From CAVRTM01 sp963696105 (lineage in GTDB: Bacteria > Actinomycetota > Actinomycetes > Actinomycetales > Dermatophilaceae), in contig CAVOIP010000005.1 in NCBI GenBank assembly GCA_963696105.1, positions 930,001-994,000 of the forward strand: 64,000 nucleotides of DNA. The letters run 5' to 3'. This document shows positions 19,687 through 28,043 of the stretch, piece after piece. How positions within the stretch are numbered: the stretch's first letter is position 1; the number at the start of each line of letters is the position of its first letter. The notes below the pieces were generated by a model. That model was given only the letters and a program-made list of their open reading frames with translations. It did no database searches and was not told the origin of the DNA. The position numbers were made by a program, and so were the translations under genes.

Positions 19687-19876
19687 GCTGCCCAGTCTGC
19701 TCCACCTTCTGGAATGCCTCAAGAACCCGGGGAGGGGCGACCCGCGACGTGGGCGCCGTGGGGGTGCACCTCGAGCACCGTGCGCCCCGAGGTGCCCACC
19801 GGCCTCTGCCGCCGGCTCCGTCCCCGGGGCAAAAGCCGGTCGACATCGCCGGGCGGCCGCTGACAGGATCGCCGCC

Positions 19877-20620
19877 ATGCGCCAGGACGAGATCTGGGAT
19901 GTCGATGCCGCGGCACGCTACGACACCCCTGGCACGGGCATGTTCGCCCCCGAGGTGGTGGAGCCGACGGTCGACCGTCTCGCCGAGCTGGCGGGTGACG
20001 GCCACGCGCTCGAGCTCGCCATCGGGACCGGTCGGGTGGCCGTTCCCCTGGTCGAGCGCGGCGTACCCGTCACCGGCATCGAGCTGTCCGGTCCGATGAT
20101 CGACCGACTCCGCACCAAGGTGGACGAGGCGAGGATCCCGGTGGTCGTCGGGGACATGGCCACCGCCCGCGTGCCGGGGGAGTACTCGTTGGTCTACCTC
20201 GTCTTCAACACCATCTCCAACCTGCTGACCCAGGCCGAACAGGTGGCGTGCTTTCGCAATGCGGCGCGCCACCTGTCGCCCGGCGGCCGCTTCGTCGTCG
20301 AGCTGTGGGTGCCTGAGCTGCGCGCGCTCCCCCCGGGACAGCCAGCCACGGTCTGGCAGTCGGAGCCGGGCTACATCGGGCTGGACACGTACGACGTCCT
20401 GCACCAGCAGGTCGTCTCGCACCACTTCCACTTCGGCACCGGCAGGCAGGCGCAGCTCTTCCGCAGCCCGCACCGCTACATCTGGCCGGCAGAGCTCGAC
20501 CTGATGGCGCAGCTCGCCGGGTTCGAGCTCGAGCATCGGCACGCGGACTGGTCCGGGACCGAGTTCACCGCTGAGTCCCGGTCTCACGTATCGGTGTACC
20601 GCCTGCCGACCGCGCCGTAG
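19877..20620 (+). CDS. Class I SAM-dependent methyltransferase
   Basis: 247 residues. The SAM-binding motif I is ALELAIGTGRVAVPL (about residues 44-58), followed by GIELSGPMID (motif with the acidic ribose ligand) and VVGDMA. The fold matches small-molecule methyltransferases; the substrate is unknown. The ATG at 19877 follows AGGATCGCCGCC; the frame is open further upstream without similarity. Divergent from furA, but nothing visible links it to oxidative stress. Confidence 0.82.
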   Translation: MRQDEIWDVDAAARYDTPGTGMFAPEVVEPTVDRLAELAGDGHALELAIGTGRVAVPLVERGVPVTGIELSGPMIDRLRTKVDEARIPVVVGDMATARVPGEYSLVYLVFNTISNLLTQAEQVACFRNAARHLSPGGRFVVELWVPELRALPPGQPATVWQSEPGYIGLDTYDVLHQQVVSHHFHFGTGRQAQLFRSPHRYIWPAELDLMAQLAGFELEHRHADWSGTEFTAESRSHVSVYRLPTAP

Positions 20621-20819
20621 GTCCACCCGGCACTGCGCCCCTCCTGGTCGACCTCGAGGGTCGTCCGCTGCGCCGCCCATCTCGCGTTCGCCGACCCCGC
20701 GGTGCCCGGAACGGGTTGCGCCGAAACTGCACAGGCCGCAGGCGCGCGATGCGATGCTTCGACGTGGTGCCGCCGGCCGGCGCACCTCACACCGCGAACC
20801 GCGGACGAAGGAGTGCGCC

Positions 20820-21188
20820 TTGGACATGCGACTGGAACTGGTGCCGTTGCGCTCGACGGACGTGGACCGGAGCAAGGCGTTCTACGTCGACCGCGTCGGT
20901 TTCACGCTCGATCACGACGTCGAGCCGGGAAACGGCATGCGCGTCGTTCAGCTGACCCCGCCCGGATCAGCCTGCTCGGTCGTTGTCGGTGTGGGGATCA
21001 GCGACCCCGACGCCGCACCCGTCCTCAACCTCCATCTGGTGGTCGACGACCTGGATGACGCTCGCCGGACACTCGTCGGCAACGGGGTGGACGTCTCGGA
21101 CGTCAGCGACATGGGTGGAGGCGTTCGCTACGCCTTCTTCAGCGATCCCGACGGCAACTCCTGGGCGCTGCAGCAGATCTCGCGGTGA
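20820..21188 (+). CDS. VOC-family (glyoxalase/bleomycin-resistance-like) protein
   Basis: 122 residues with the paired beta-alpha-beta-beta-beta modules of the vicinal oxygen chelate superfamily: RLELVPLRSTDVDRSKAFY at the start and YAFFSDPDGNSWALQQ at the end, which includes the C-terminal metal-site glutamate position (here Gln). A TTG at 20820 lies 6 nt after AAGGAG and is my preferred start; an ATG two codons later is the alternative. Cannot be assigned to glyoxalase, dioxygenase or resistance function. A strong hairpin follows. Confidence 0.8.
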   Translation: MDMRLELVPLRSTDVDRSKAFYVDRVGFTLDHDVEPGNGMRVVQLTPPGSACSVVVGVGISDPDAAPVLNLHLVVDDLDDARRTLVGNGVDVSDVSDMGGGVRYAFFSDPDGNSWALQQISR

Positions 21189-21189
21189 C

Positions 21190-21220
21190 GGCCTCGACGG
21201 TCGAGGCCCCGAATTCGGGG
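21190..21220 (+). terminator. Double-palindrome terminator after the VOC gene
   Basis: GGCCTCGAC and GTCGAGGCC (21,190-21,208) form a 9-bp stem with a single-base loop. Overlapping it is a perfect 14-bp palindrome, CCCCGAATTCGGGG (21,207-21,220). It starts 2 nt after the stop codon. Confidence 0.7.
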
Positions 21221-21330
21221 CGCGGCCGCGGGAGCCGCTCGGGCGTACGCTGACGACGTCGTACCTTTTTGAGGACCCGGCAGACTGTCGACCGGATGGA
21301 GCACGGGATGCCCCAGCCCGAGGTGGCCGC

Positions 21331-22482
21331 GTGGAGCAGCTGAGCCTCGGCGTCCCGGCCCGCTCGCTCAAGGAGAACGAGCGCCGGCTTCCGCTGCATC
21401 CGCGTCACCTCGGTCGGATCCCGCTCGACCTCCGCGAGCGGGTCTACCTCGAACATGGCTACGGTGACCGTTTCGGCGTGTCCGACGACCAGCTCAAGGG
21501 TCAGGTAGCCGGGCTGCTGAGCCGGGCGCAGCTCGCCGAGGAGTGCGACGTCGTCCTGCAACCCAAGCCGGTGCACAGCGAGGTCGCCGCGCTGCGCGAC
21601 GGGCAGGTCCTGTGGGGGTGGCCGCACTGTGTCCAGGACCGGGAGCTCACGCAGCTGGCCATCGACAAGCAGCTCACGCTGATCGCCTTCGAGTCGATGA
21701 ACCACTGGCACAGAGACGGCTCCTTCAGCCTGCACGTCTTCCACAGCAACAACGAGCTCGCCGGTTACTGCTCCGTGCTCCACGCCATGCAGATCGCCGG
21801 ATCCACCGGTGACTACGGGCGTCGGCTGCGTGCCGTGGTCATCGGCTTCGGCGCGACAGCGCGAGGTGCGGTGACGGCGCTCACCGCGCTCGGCGTCCGT
21901 GACGTCGACGTCCTCACCCACCGTCAGGTCGCGGCCGTTGCCGCACCGATCCACTCTGCCCGGATCGTCCACTTCGACGATGCCGACGGCACCACCCTGG
22001 GAACGAGCCATGCGGTGACGAGGGACGGCACGGCGCCGCTCGCGGAGTTCCTCGTGGAGCACGACATCATCGTCAACTGCGTGCTGCAGAACACCGACGC
22101 ACCCCTCACGTTCATGACCGACGACGACCTTGCGGACATGACGCCGGGCACGCTGGTCGTCGATGTCTCCTGCGACGAGGCGATGGGGTTCAGCTGGGCT
22201 CGGCCCACGACGTTCGCCGACCCCACCTTCGTGGTGGGCGACAACGTCCTCTACTACGCCGTCGACCACAGCCCGTCGTACCTGTGGAACTCCGCGACGT
22301 GGGAGGTCAGCGAGGCGCTGCTGCCCTTCCTCCGCACGGTCATGGGCGGAAGAGACGCCTGGGACTCCGACCCCACCATCCGTCGGGCCGTGGAGATCCG
22401 CGACGGGGTCGTCCAGAACCCCGCCATCCTGTCCTTCCAGGGCCGTGCACCGACGTACCCGCACCGGCCGCTGGCGAGCTGA
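21331..22482 (+). CDS. Alanine dehydrogenase/PNT-family oxidoreductase, N5-(carboxyethyl)ornithine synthase-like
   Basis: 383 residues. The N-terminal half carries the alanine dehydrogenase/transhydrogenase layout (LKENERRLPLHP with its substrate-binding Arg, then VLQPKPV, GWPHCVQD) and the NAD(P) Rossmann segment is RAVVIGFGATARGAV (about residues 171-185). HVFHSNNELAGYCS lies where substrate residues sit. It most resembles the group named N5-(carboxyethyl)ornithine synthase, which reductively joins an amino acid to pyruvate; true specificity is unknown. The GTG at 21331 has GAGG about 7 nt upstream. Ornithine is a product of the nearby arginine deiminase pathway, an intriguing but unproved link. 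Confidence 0.8.
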   Translation: MEQLSLGVPARSLKENERRLPLHPRHLGRIPLDLRERVYLEHGYGDRFGVSDDQLKGQVAGLLSRAQLAEECDVVLQPKPVHSEVAALRDGQVLWGWPHCVQDRELTQLAIDKQLTLIAFESMNHWHRDGSFSLHVFHSNNELAGYCSVLHAMQIAGSTGDYGRRLRAVVIGFGATARGAVTALTALGVRDVDVLTHRQVAAVAAPIHSARIVHFDDADGTTLGTSHAVTRDGTAPLAEFLVEHDIIVNCVLQNTDAPLTFMTDDDLADMTPGTLVVDVSCDEAMGFSWARPTTFADPTFVVGDNVLYYAVDHSPSYLWNSATWEVSEALLPFLRTVMGGRDAWDSDPTIRRAVEIRDGVVQNPAILSFQGRAPTYPHRPLAS

Positions 22483-22531
22483 GCTCTGAGCGGGCGTGCC
22501 CCATCGTTCGTCGGGGGAGAGCCGGGCGCCC

Positions 22532-22718
22532 CTACTGCTGCGCCCCGCGCGGCCGCCCCCGGGTGTGGACGACGTCCTGGGCGATGTCGAACAGCGTGCG
22601 GTTCTCGTCGAAAGCGTCGAGCTCGGTGGAGTAGATGTTCAACGAGCCGACCTGCCGCTCGTTCGTGGGACCCGAGCTCCCCCGCGATCTGCGCCATCCG
22701 CGCACTGATGTCGTTCAC
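22532..22718 (-). pseudogene. Degraded GAF-domain-like fragment with a 4-bp duplication
   Basis: Starting at a GTG (22718) the frame reads MNDISARMAQIAGELGSHER. It then breaks at CACGA-ACGA-GCGG, where ACGA is duplicated. Removing one ACGA continues the frame as QVGSLNIYSTELDAFDENRT and FDIAQDVVHTRGRPRGAQQ to a stop at 22532, 60 residues in all. The phrase GSLNIYSTELDAFDE closely resembles the end of a GAF domain (as in GAF-ANTAR sensors), so this is probably a truncated relic. The rest of the 316 bp between the flanking genes shows nothing else. Confidence 0.4.
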
Positions 22719-22798
22719 CAGTGCGGGACAAGACGCTACCCCACGAACTACGGTGTAAACGATGCTCGCCCGACCCTGCGGCTGCCGCCGACCGGACC

Positions 22799-24316
22799 AT
22801 GAGTAGGGTCAGGCGTTCGTACGGCTCCCGGGGAGGGTCCTTGCCCGCGCGCACACGCCCGACCGTGCGCCAGCGTCGCCCGGCGCCGACCGGCCGCGCC
22901 GCGCGCGCGAGTCGCCCGACCGGCCGCGCCGCGCGCGCCAGCCGGCCGACCAGCACCCGACGGCCCTCTCGGCGTGCCACCGCGCGGCCACGAGCCCGGT
23001 ACCGGGCCTGGATGCGCCGCAGACCCGGCGTCGTGGCGCTGGTGCTGGTGCTGCTGGCCCTGGTCGTGGTGACCGTCCTCACCGTGCCGGTGCCGCGGCC
23101 GGCTCCGCCGGTCGTGACCGGCGTGATGCCGGGGTCCTTCACCGGGTACGCCTTCGACACCTGCGAGGCCCCCAGCCAGCGACAGATGGACGCCTGGCAC
23201 GGGTCTTCGCCGTACGCGGCGGTGGGCATCTACATCTCCGGCGAGAACCGCGCGTGCCCCCGCCAGCGTCACCTGGACGCTGCATGGGTCGCCACCCAGG
23301 CGGCCCGGGGCTGGCGGCTGCTGCCGTTGAGCGTCGGGCCCCAGGCGCCCTGCAGCGAGGGGACCCGCTGGTCGAGGGTCGACCCGTCGCCCGCGAACCG
23401 CTACGCGGCGGCCCGGGGGCAGGGGCACGACGTGGCCACCGACGCAGCCGGGACCGCCCGGGACCTGGGCATCGCCCGGGGCAGCACGCTCTGGCTGGAC
23501 GTGGAGTCGTTCGACACCTCCCGCCCCGGGTGCCGCGACGCGACGCTGGCCTACGTCTCGTCGTGGACGGGGGCGCTGCGGAAGGTCGGTTACGCGTCCG
23601 GCTTCTACTCCAGCAGCTCCACGGGTATCCGGATGCTCGAGCAGGCACGCGTGGCGGCGCGGGGGACGTACGACCTGCCGGACCAGATCTGGGTCGGCGA
23701 CTGGAACCAGCGCCACGACTCCGGGTCGGTGCACGTGGCCCGTGACGGGTGGCCGCACGGGCGGGTCCACCAGTACAGCGGCAACCACCCGGAGACGTAC
23801 GGCGGCGTGACCCTGAGGGTCGACAGCAGCTTCATGGACGTCGGCCATGGCACGGTCGCGCCGGCTGACGGCACGCGGTGCCCGAGAGATGTCGGCTACC
23901 CGACGCTCCGGGAGGGCGACCGGTCCCCGAGCGTCCCGGTGCTCCAGTGCCTGCTGGGGCAGCGGCACCTGCTGCGGAGCGACACCCCCTCGAGGTACTA
24001 CTCCTCGACCGCACGGGACGTCACGGCACTCCAGCGGTCATTCGGGCTGCGGGCGACAGGGGTTGTCGACCGGCGCACCTGGGTGGTGCTGCTGAGTGCC
24101 GGCTCGCGTCCCTTGCTGAAGTACGGGTCTGCCGGCGACGCCGTACGGCGCCTGCAGCGCGCCCTCGCCGCGGCGGGAAGCCCGGGCGTCTCCGGCACCG
24201 GGGTGTTCGAGGAGCACACCCGCGCCGCGGTGGTGCGCTACCAACGCGACCACGACCTCCCGGCCACCGGCGTGGTGTCCGCCGACGTGTGGAGGTTGTT
24301 GCAGGCGGGGCGATGA
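22799..24316 (+). CDS. Membrane-anchored glycoside-hydrolase-like protein (DUF1906) with two peptidoglycan-binding domains
   Basis: 505 residues. An Arg-rich cytoplasmic tail (1-75) contains a duplicated TGRAARASRP decapeptide. One membrane helix follows (VVALVLVLLALVVVTVL, about 78-94), then an outside domain beginning TGYAFDTCEAPSQRQMDAW, which matches the Rv2525c/DUF1906 glycoside-hydrolase-like fold. The acidic motif LWLDVESFD lies near 256, and a YSGNHPETYGG...DSSFMD end is typical. Two peptidoglycan_binding_1 repeats follow (PTLREGDRSPSVPVLQCLL and PLLKYGSAGDAVRRLQRAL). It is presumably tethered to the membrane and bound to the wall. The ATG at 22799 lacks a good ribosome site; the frame is open 26 codons further up. 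Confidence 0.82.
   Translation: MSRVRRSYGSRGGSLPARTRPTVRQRRPAPTGRAARASRPTGRAARASRPTSTRRPSRRATARPRARYRAWMRRRPGVVALVLVLLALVVVTVLTVPVPRPAPPVVTGVMPGSFTGYAFDTCEAPSQRQMDAWHGSSPYAAVGIYISGENRACPRQRHLDAAWVATQAARGWRLLPLSVGPQAPCSEGTRWSRVDPSPANRYAAARGQGHDVATDAAGTARDLGIARGSTLWLDVESFDTSRPGCRDATLAYVSSWTGALRKVGYASGFYSSSSTGIRMLEQARVAARGTYDLPDQIWVGDWNQRHDSGSVHVARDGWPHGRVHQYSGNHPETYGGVTLRVDSSFMDVGHGTVAPADGTRCPRDVGYPTLREGDRSPSVPVLQCLLGQRHLLRSDTPSRYYSSTARDVTALQRSFGLRATGVVDRRTWVVLLSAGSRPLLKYGSAGDAVRRLQRALAAAGSPGVSGTGVFEEHTRAAVVRYQRDHDLPATGVVSADVWRLLQAGR
22888..22947. repeat. 30-bp tandem duplication in the glycoside-hydrolase-like gene
   Basis: Two 30-bp units starting GACCGGCCGCGCCGCGCGCG, in frame, differing at a few bases, encode TGRAARASRP twice. 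Confidence 0.8.
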
Positions 24317-24330
24317 GCTTCGGCCCCGGT

Positions 24331-24346
24331 GCCTCGTCGACGAGGC
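24331..24346. terminator. Perfect 16-bp palindrome, possible weak terminator
   Basis: GCCTCGTCGACGAGGC lies 15 nt after the glycoside-hydrolase-like gene, in the 171-bp gap before a convergent gene. There is no loop to speak of and no T tract, so this is tentative. Confidence 0.35.
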
Positions 24347-24487
24347 CGGCCTGCTGGCCGACCGCGCGGCAGGTCGAGCGAGCTGACCGTGGGATCAGCG
24401 ACGGACGGCGGCGGCCACGCGACCGTCGACCGTCGACCGCCAGGTGGGGTCACGTCCCGCGGACGCCGTACGACGGTCGCGCACGCG

Positions 24488-24871
24488 TCATGAGGCGATC
24501 TCCCAGATGTGGCCGCCCGGGTCGCGGAAGCTGGCCGTACGCACCCCCCACGGACGGTCGAGCGGCCCGTTGAGCAGAGCCACGCCCCGGCAGGCCAGCT
24601 CGGCGCAGGTGGCGTCGACGTCGTCGACCTCGAGGGTGAACTGGACGCGGGAGCCTGCCTCGGCCGTGGCCACCCTCGCGGGCTCGATCAGCTCGGGAGC
24701 CGCGGCGACGTCGAGCAGGTTGACGAGGGTCTCACCGAACCTGAAGACCGCGGACTGAGCGTCCTCGAAGACCACCTCCAGGCCGAAGACCTCCTGGTAG
24801 AACTGCCTGGTCTCGTGGAGGTCCTCGGCGAACAAGGTGATGGCAGCGATGCCGCCGGGCCAGGTGGTCAT
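24488..24871 (-). CDS. VOC-family protein
   Basis: 127 residues with glyoxalase-like modules: ITLFAEDLHETRQFYQEVFG at the start and VRTASFRDPGGHIWEIAS at the end, where the Glu is a likely metal ligand. GAGGGGGATC precedes the ATG. Small single-domain VOC proteins of this type are common in actinobacteria and rarely have a known substrate. Its start region is divergent from the MmcQ-like gene. Confidence 0.82.
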   Translation of the reverse strand: MTTWPGGIAAITLFAEDLHETRQFYQEVFGLEVVFEDAQSAVFRFGETLVNLLDVAAAPELIEPARVATAEAGSRVQFTLEVDDVDATCAELACRGVALLNGPLDRPWGVRTASFRDPGGHIWEIAS

Positions 24872-25022
24872 GATCCCCCTCTGCCCACGACCCCGGGTCG
24901 TGGTGTGGCTTCCTCATCGTGGACTCGTCGCGCAGCGTCCCCTGTGAGCGACGTTGCGGCAGACGGTATCCCTCAGACGCGGCGTTGCGGCGTGAACCGC
25001 CGTGCCGAATACCCTTCTCGGT

Positions 25023-25478
25023 GTGTCGGACCGGAGACGGAGAGCGCGGGTCGAGGACGTGCACGAGCTTGCACTGGCGCTGCCTCACGTCACGACGGAC
25101 GACGGCACGCGTGGCAACCCGGTCTACCAGGTCGGCGGGAAGTCGTTCATCTTCTTCCGCAACCCCCGACCCGACGCGGTCGACCCGGTCACCGGCGACC
25201 GCTACCGCGACGTGATCGTGTTCTGGGTGCCCTCGGACGCCGACAAGCAGGCCCTGGTGCAGGACCCGGCGTCCCCGTTCTTCACCACCCCGCACTTCGA
25301 TGGCCACCCGTCGGTGCTGTTGCGGGCCAGCCGTGTCGGTGAGCTGACCAGACAGGAGCTGGCGGAAGTTGTTGCCGACGCCTGGCTCTCACGCGCATCC
25401 GCGCGCCGGGCCGACGCCTGGCTGACCGCCACCTCCCGGCAGGACCACGCCTGGCCACCGCCTCCGGGTCCGCGCTGA
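25023..25478 (+). CDS. MmcQ/YjbR-family DNA-binding-fold protein
   Basis: About 151 residues. VEDVHELALALPHVTTDDGT at the start, KSFIFFRNPRP in the middle and HPSVLLRASRVGELTRQELAEVVADAW at the end are the YjbR (CyaY-like fold) landmarks. Such proteins are small and mostly uncharacterised; some bind DNA. The GTG at 25023 fits the family; a GTG at 25002 is possible. The C-terminal 25 residues repeat ADAWL and look like a low-complexity extension. It nearly abuts the convergent channel gene (17 bp). Confidence 0.75.
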   Translation: MSDRRRRARVEDVHELALALPHVTTDDGTRGNPVYQVGGKSFIFFRNPRPDAVDPVTGDRYRDVIVFWVPSDADKQALVQDPASPFFTTPHFDGHPSVLLRASRVGELTRQELAEVVADAWLSRASARRADAWLTATSRQDHAWPPPPGPR

Positions 25479-25495
25479 CCAGCCGTCCCCGTGGG

Positions 25496-27226
25496 TCACG
25501 GTGTGCCGGCCGGGGAGCTCCGGCGGGCGAACCTCCGCCAGACCCAGCTCGACGGCACCGCGCGTCCGTCGATGACGTACGACGCGGTGAACGCCTCCGT
25601 CATCGTGGTGTCCAGGGCGGCCCGGGCCCGCAGCCGACCGGCGACCAGCAGCTGGTCCCCCGCGCGGAGCACCAGGTCACCGGGCGGCGTCATCGTGCGC
25701 TCCCCGTCCCTCAGCAGGGTCAACGGCACGATGCCCAGGGGGTGGTCGCGGTCGGCGGGGTCGCGCAGCAGGTCGTCCAGCCGGAGGCCGGGCCCGTCGA
25801 GACGGCGCTGCAGAGCCGGCGCCTCGTCCGGGCCGAGGCTGACCCGCCACAGGTCGGGGGTGCCCTGGCCGCACGTCTCCACCAGCCGGTCGACCAGGCG
25901 GGTCGCCCACTCGTTCCCCTGGTGAGGGACCTGCGGAAGGAACCGCATCAGCACCGGGTTCGCGAGACGGGCCAGCACCTCGTGGGCGATCAGCTCGGCC
26001 GGCACCAACCCGAAGTCGACGCCGACCGCCGTGAACAGCGGGGCGTTGGCCCTGCGGTTCTGCAGGGCCACCACGAACGCGTCGGGGTTTGCCCGTCGCG
26101 CCGCTTCGACCAGCCACAGGTTGGTGGTGTCGTTCGCCGTCGCGGCCACGAACGCCACCGCGTCCGCCACGTGGCCGCTGTCGACCACGTGCGCGCTGTC
26201 ACCCTCGCCGGCCAGCACGCGGCCTCCGGCGACGTGGACCACGGTGACCTCCAACCCCTCTGCGCGCAGGTCCGAGCTGAGCTCGTCGCCGTACCGGCCG
26301 TGGCCGCACACCACCCACCGGCCGTGTGGCAGCGGCTCGAACCGTCGCGGCAGCGGCGTGCCGGGGGCGCTGGTGAGCCAGATCATCAGCTGGTAGGCCG
26401 CCGGCGACCGGAGCAGGATCCGCAGGTGGTCACCGAACCGGTCCAGCGGGTTCACCACCTCCCGCACGTGGAAGGCCCGCATCCGGTCGGCGACGTCACG
26501 CGAGCTGGACCGGGCGATGACCGGCAGGTCGGGGCGGAGCAGGGCCGTGGTCATGGCGACGTCGAGGTTGGTCTCGTCGTCGCCGGCCAGCGCGACCACG
26601 CCCGCACAGGTCGCGTGGCCGAGCCCGGCCAGGGTCATCAGCCCGGTGTCGCGGGCGTTGCCGAGCAACGCGGGCGCGTCGGCGCGGTAGGAGTCGAGCT
26701 CGACCGCCGACACCCGCGTGTCCTGGTTGTCGATGACCACGAAGCGCCGTCCCATGTCGTCCAGCGACCGGGCCAGCATCTTGGCGGCGTTGCCGTAGCC
26801 GACCAGCAGCAGGAACGGCTCACGCATGCGCCGCACCGCCTTGGTGAAGCTCCGCCGGGCCAGGGCCTGGCGGAAGCCCTGGTCCTGCATCAGCGAGAGC
26901 AGCGAGCCGATCGCGTACGCCCACCCGATGACGGCCAGGAAGATCGTCAACGTGACCCACATCCGCTGCGCCGCGGTGAATGCGTGCGGCAGCTCACCGA
27001 ACCCGATCGTGGTGGCGGTGTAGCTCATGAAGTAGAACGCGTCGAAGATCCCCATCCGGTCGGGTCGACCCCGCGCGTCCTCCCCCGGCATCAGGGACAG
27101 CCCCAGCACGCTGACCGCGAAGATCACGATGAGGACGATGAGCGGGACCCGCATCCGCCGCAGGACGAGGAAGACGCCGGGGGACGACAGCTGCGGGCCG
27201 AGCTCCGGAAGGGGCGAGCGGGCCAC
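25496..27226 (-). CDS. Potassium channel with two TrkA-N/RCK-type regulatory domains
   Basis: 576 residues. A two-helix ion-channel domain with the selectivity filter TIGFGE (Thr73-Glu78) is followed by a first NAD-binding RCK domain (FLLLVGYGNAAKMLARSL), a second (RWVVCGHGRYGDELSSDL) and TrkA-C-like tails. The filter is GFG rather than the common GYG, a known variant. It probably passes K+ under nucleotide or cation control. Nine bp separate it from the upstream DUF6394 gene, so the two are co-transcribed. The first RCK's GYGNAA departs from GxGxxG and may bind nucleotide weakly. Confidence 0.88.
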   Translation of the reverse strand: MARSPLPELGPQLSSPGVFLVLRRMRVPLIVLIVIFAVSVLGLSLMPGEDARGRPDRMGIFDAFYFMSYTATTIGFGELPHAFTAAQRMWVTLTIFLAVIGWAYAIGSLLSLMQDQGFRQALARRSFTKAVRRMREPFLLLVGYGNAAKMLARSLDDMGRRFVVIDNQDTRVSAVELDSYRADAPALLGNARDTGLMTLAGLGHATCAGVVALAGDDETNLDVAMTTALLRPDLPVIARSSSRDVADRMRAFHVREVVNPLDRFGDHLRILLRSPAAYQLMIWLTSAPGTPLPRRFEPLPHGRWVVCGHGRYGDELSSDLRAEGLEVTVVHVAGGRVLAGEGDSAHVVDSGHVADAVAFVAATANDTTNLWLVEAARRANPDAFVVALQNRRANAPLFTAVGVDFGLVPAELIAHEVLARLANPVLMRFLPQVPHQGNEWATRLVDRLVETCGQGTPDLWRVSLGPDEAPALQRRLDGPGLRLDDLLRDPADRDHPLGIVPLTLLRDGERTMTPPGDLVLRAGDQLLVAGRLRARAALDTTMTEAFTASYVIDGRAVPSSWVWRRFARRSSPAGTP

Positions 27227-27235
27227 GACGACCCC

Positions 27236-27625
27236 TCAGCGGCGCTGGAACGAGACGGTCTCGACCACCAGCAGCACGACGGAGACCACGTTCGCGAACA
27301 GCGCCCCACCCGAGAGCGACACCACGGCGGACGTCTGCTCGGCCGTCAGTACCCCGTGGCTGACCACATTCGCCGCGTAGGTCCACACCACCGCCGCGGC
27401 GAGCAGCTGGAGGCTGGCGACCAGGCTGGTCGCCAGGTGCACTGCGCCGATCTGGGTGCGGTCACCGAACTTCAGCACGGTCGCGATGAGGTTCACCACG
27501 ACCGCAGCGAAGAGCTCGTAGACGCTGTGCAGCTCGGGGTTGCCGAGGTCGCCGATGAAGAACCCGAAGTTGAGGGTGGCCGCGAGCACCACGAAGAAGC
27601 CGAAGACGACCTTCTCCAGGTTCAC
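27236..27625 (-). CDS. DUF6394-family small membrane protein
   Basis: 129 residues and four hydrophobic segments; the block LNFGFFIGDLGNPELHSVYE followed by NLIATVLKFGDRTQIGAVHLAT is highly characteristic. The GTG at 27625 has GGAGGGGG upstream and gives the family start VNLEKVVFGFF. It sits directly before the K+ channel gene, the arrangement I recall for this family, so a role as channel partner or in membrane-potential sensing is reasonable but untested. Confidence 0.8.
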   Translation of the reverse strand: MNLEKVVFGFFVVLAATLNFGFFIGDLGNPELHSVYELFAAVVVNLIATVLKFGDRTQIGAVHLATSLVASLQLLAAAVVWTYAANVVSHGVLTAEQTSAVVSLSGGALFANVVSVVLLVVETVSFQRR

Positions 27626-27749
27626 CGCGCCCCCTCCTCTCGGTTCCCCGCATCGTACGACGTGATGCCCCATCGGGTTCCGCACCACGCAGTGGATGGC
27701 CGTTCGCCGAAACCCCTCCGGCGGGCCTGACGGTTCCTATCCTGACCGG

Positions 27750-28043
27750 GTGGACCTGGAGTTCAGCGGTGAGGTGTGGTTCTGGCGCGGCCCGTCGCCG
27801 TACCACTTCGTCACCGTGCCCGAGGGCGAGAGCGCAGAGCTGCACGCGCTGTCCGCACTGGTGTCGTACGGGTGGGGCATGGTCCCCGTGGACGCCCGGA
27901 TCGGGTCCACCCGGTGGACGACCTCGCTGTGGCCCAAGAACGGGGGGTACGTCGTGCCGCTGAAGGATCTCGTGCGCAAAGCCGAGCGGATCGCTGTGGG
28001 CGACACCGTGACGGTGCAGCTGGCCGTTACGGTCCGGGGATGA
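27750..28043 (+). CDS. DUF1905 domain protein
   Basis: 97 residues. LEFSGEVWFWRGPSPYHFVT at the start and KNGGYVVPLKDLVRKAERIAVGDTVTVQL at the end match the DUF1905 beta-barrel family (about 90 residues). The GTG start at 27750 fits the family; no good ribosome site is seen. Its stop overlaps the next start (ATGA, 28040-28043), so it is coupled to the VOC gene. Confidence 0.85.
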   Translation: MDLEFSGEVWFWRGPSPYHFVTVPEGESAELHALSALVSYGWGMVPVDARIGSTRWTTSLWPKNGGYVVPLKDLVRKAERIAVGDTVTVQLAVTVRG

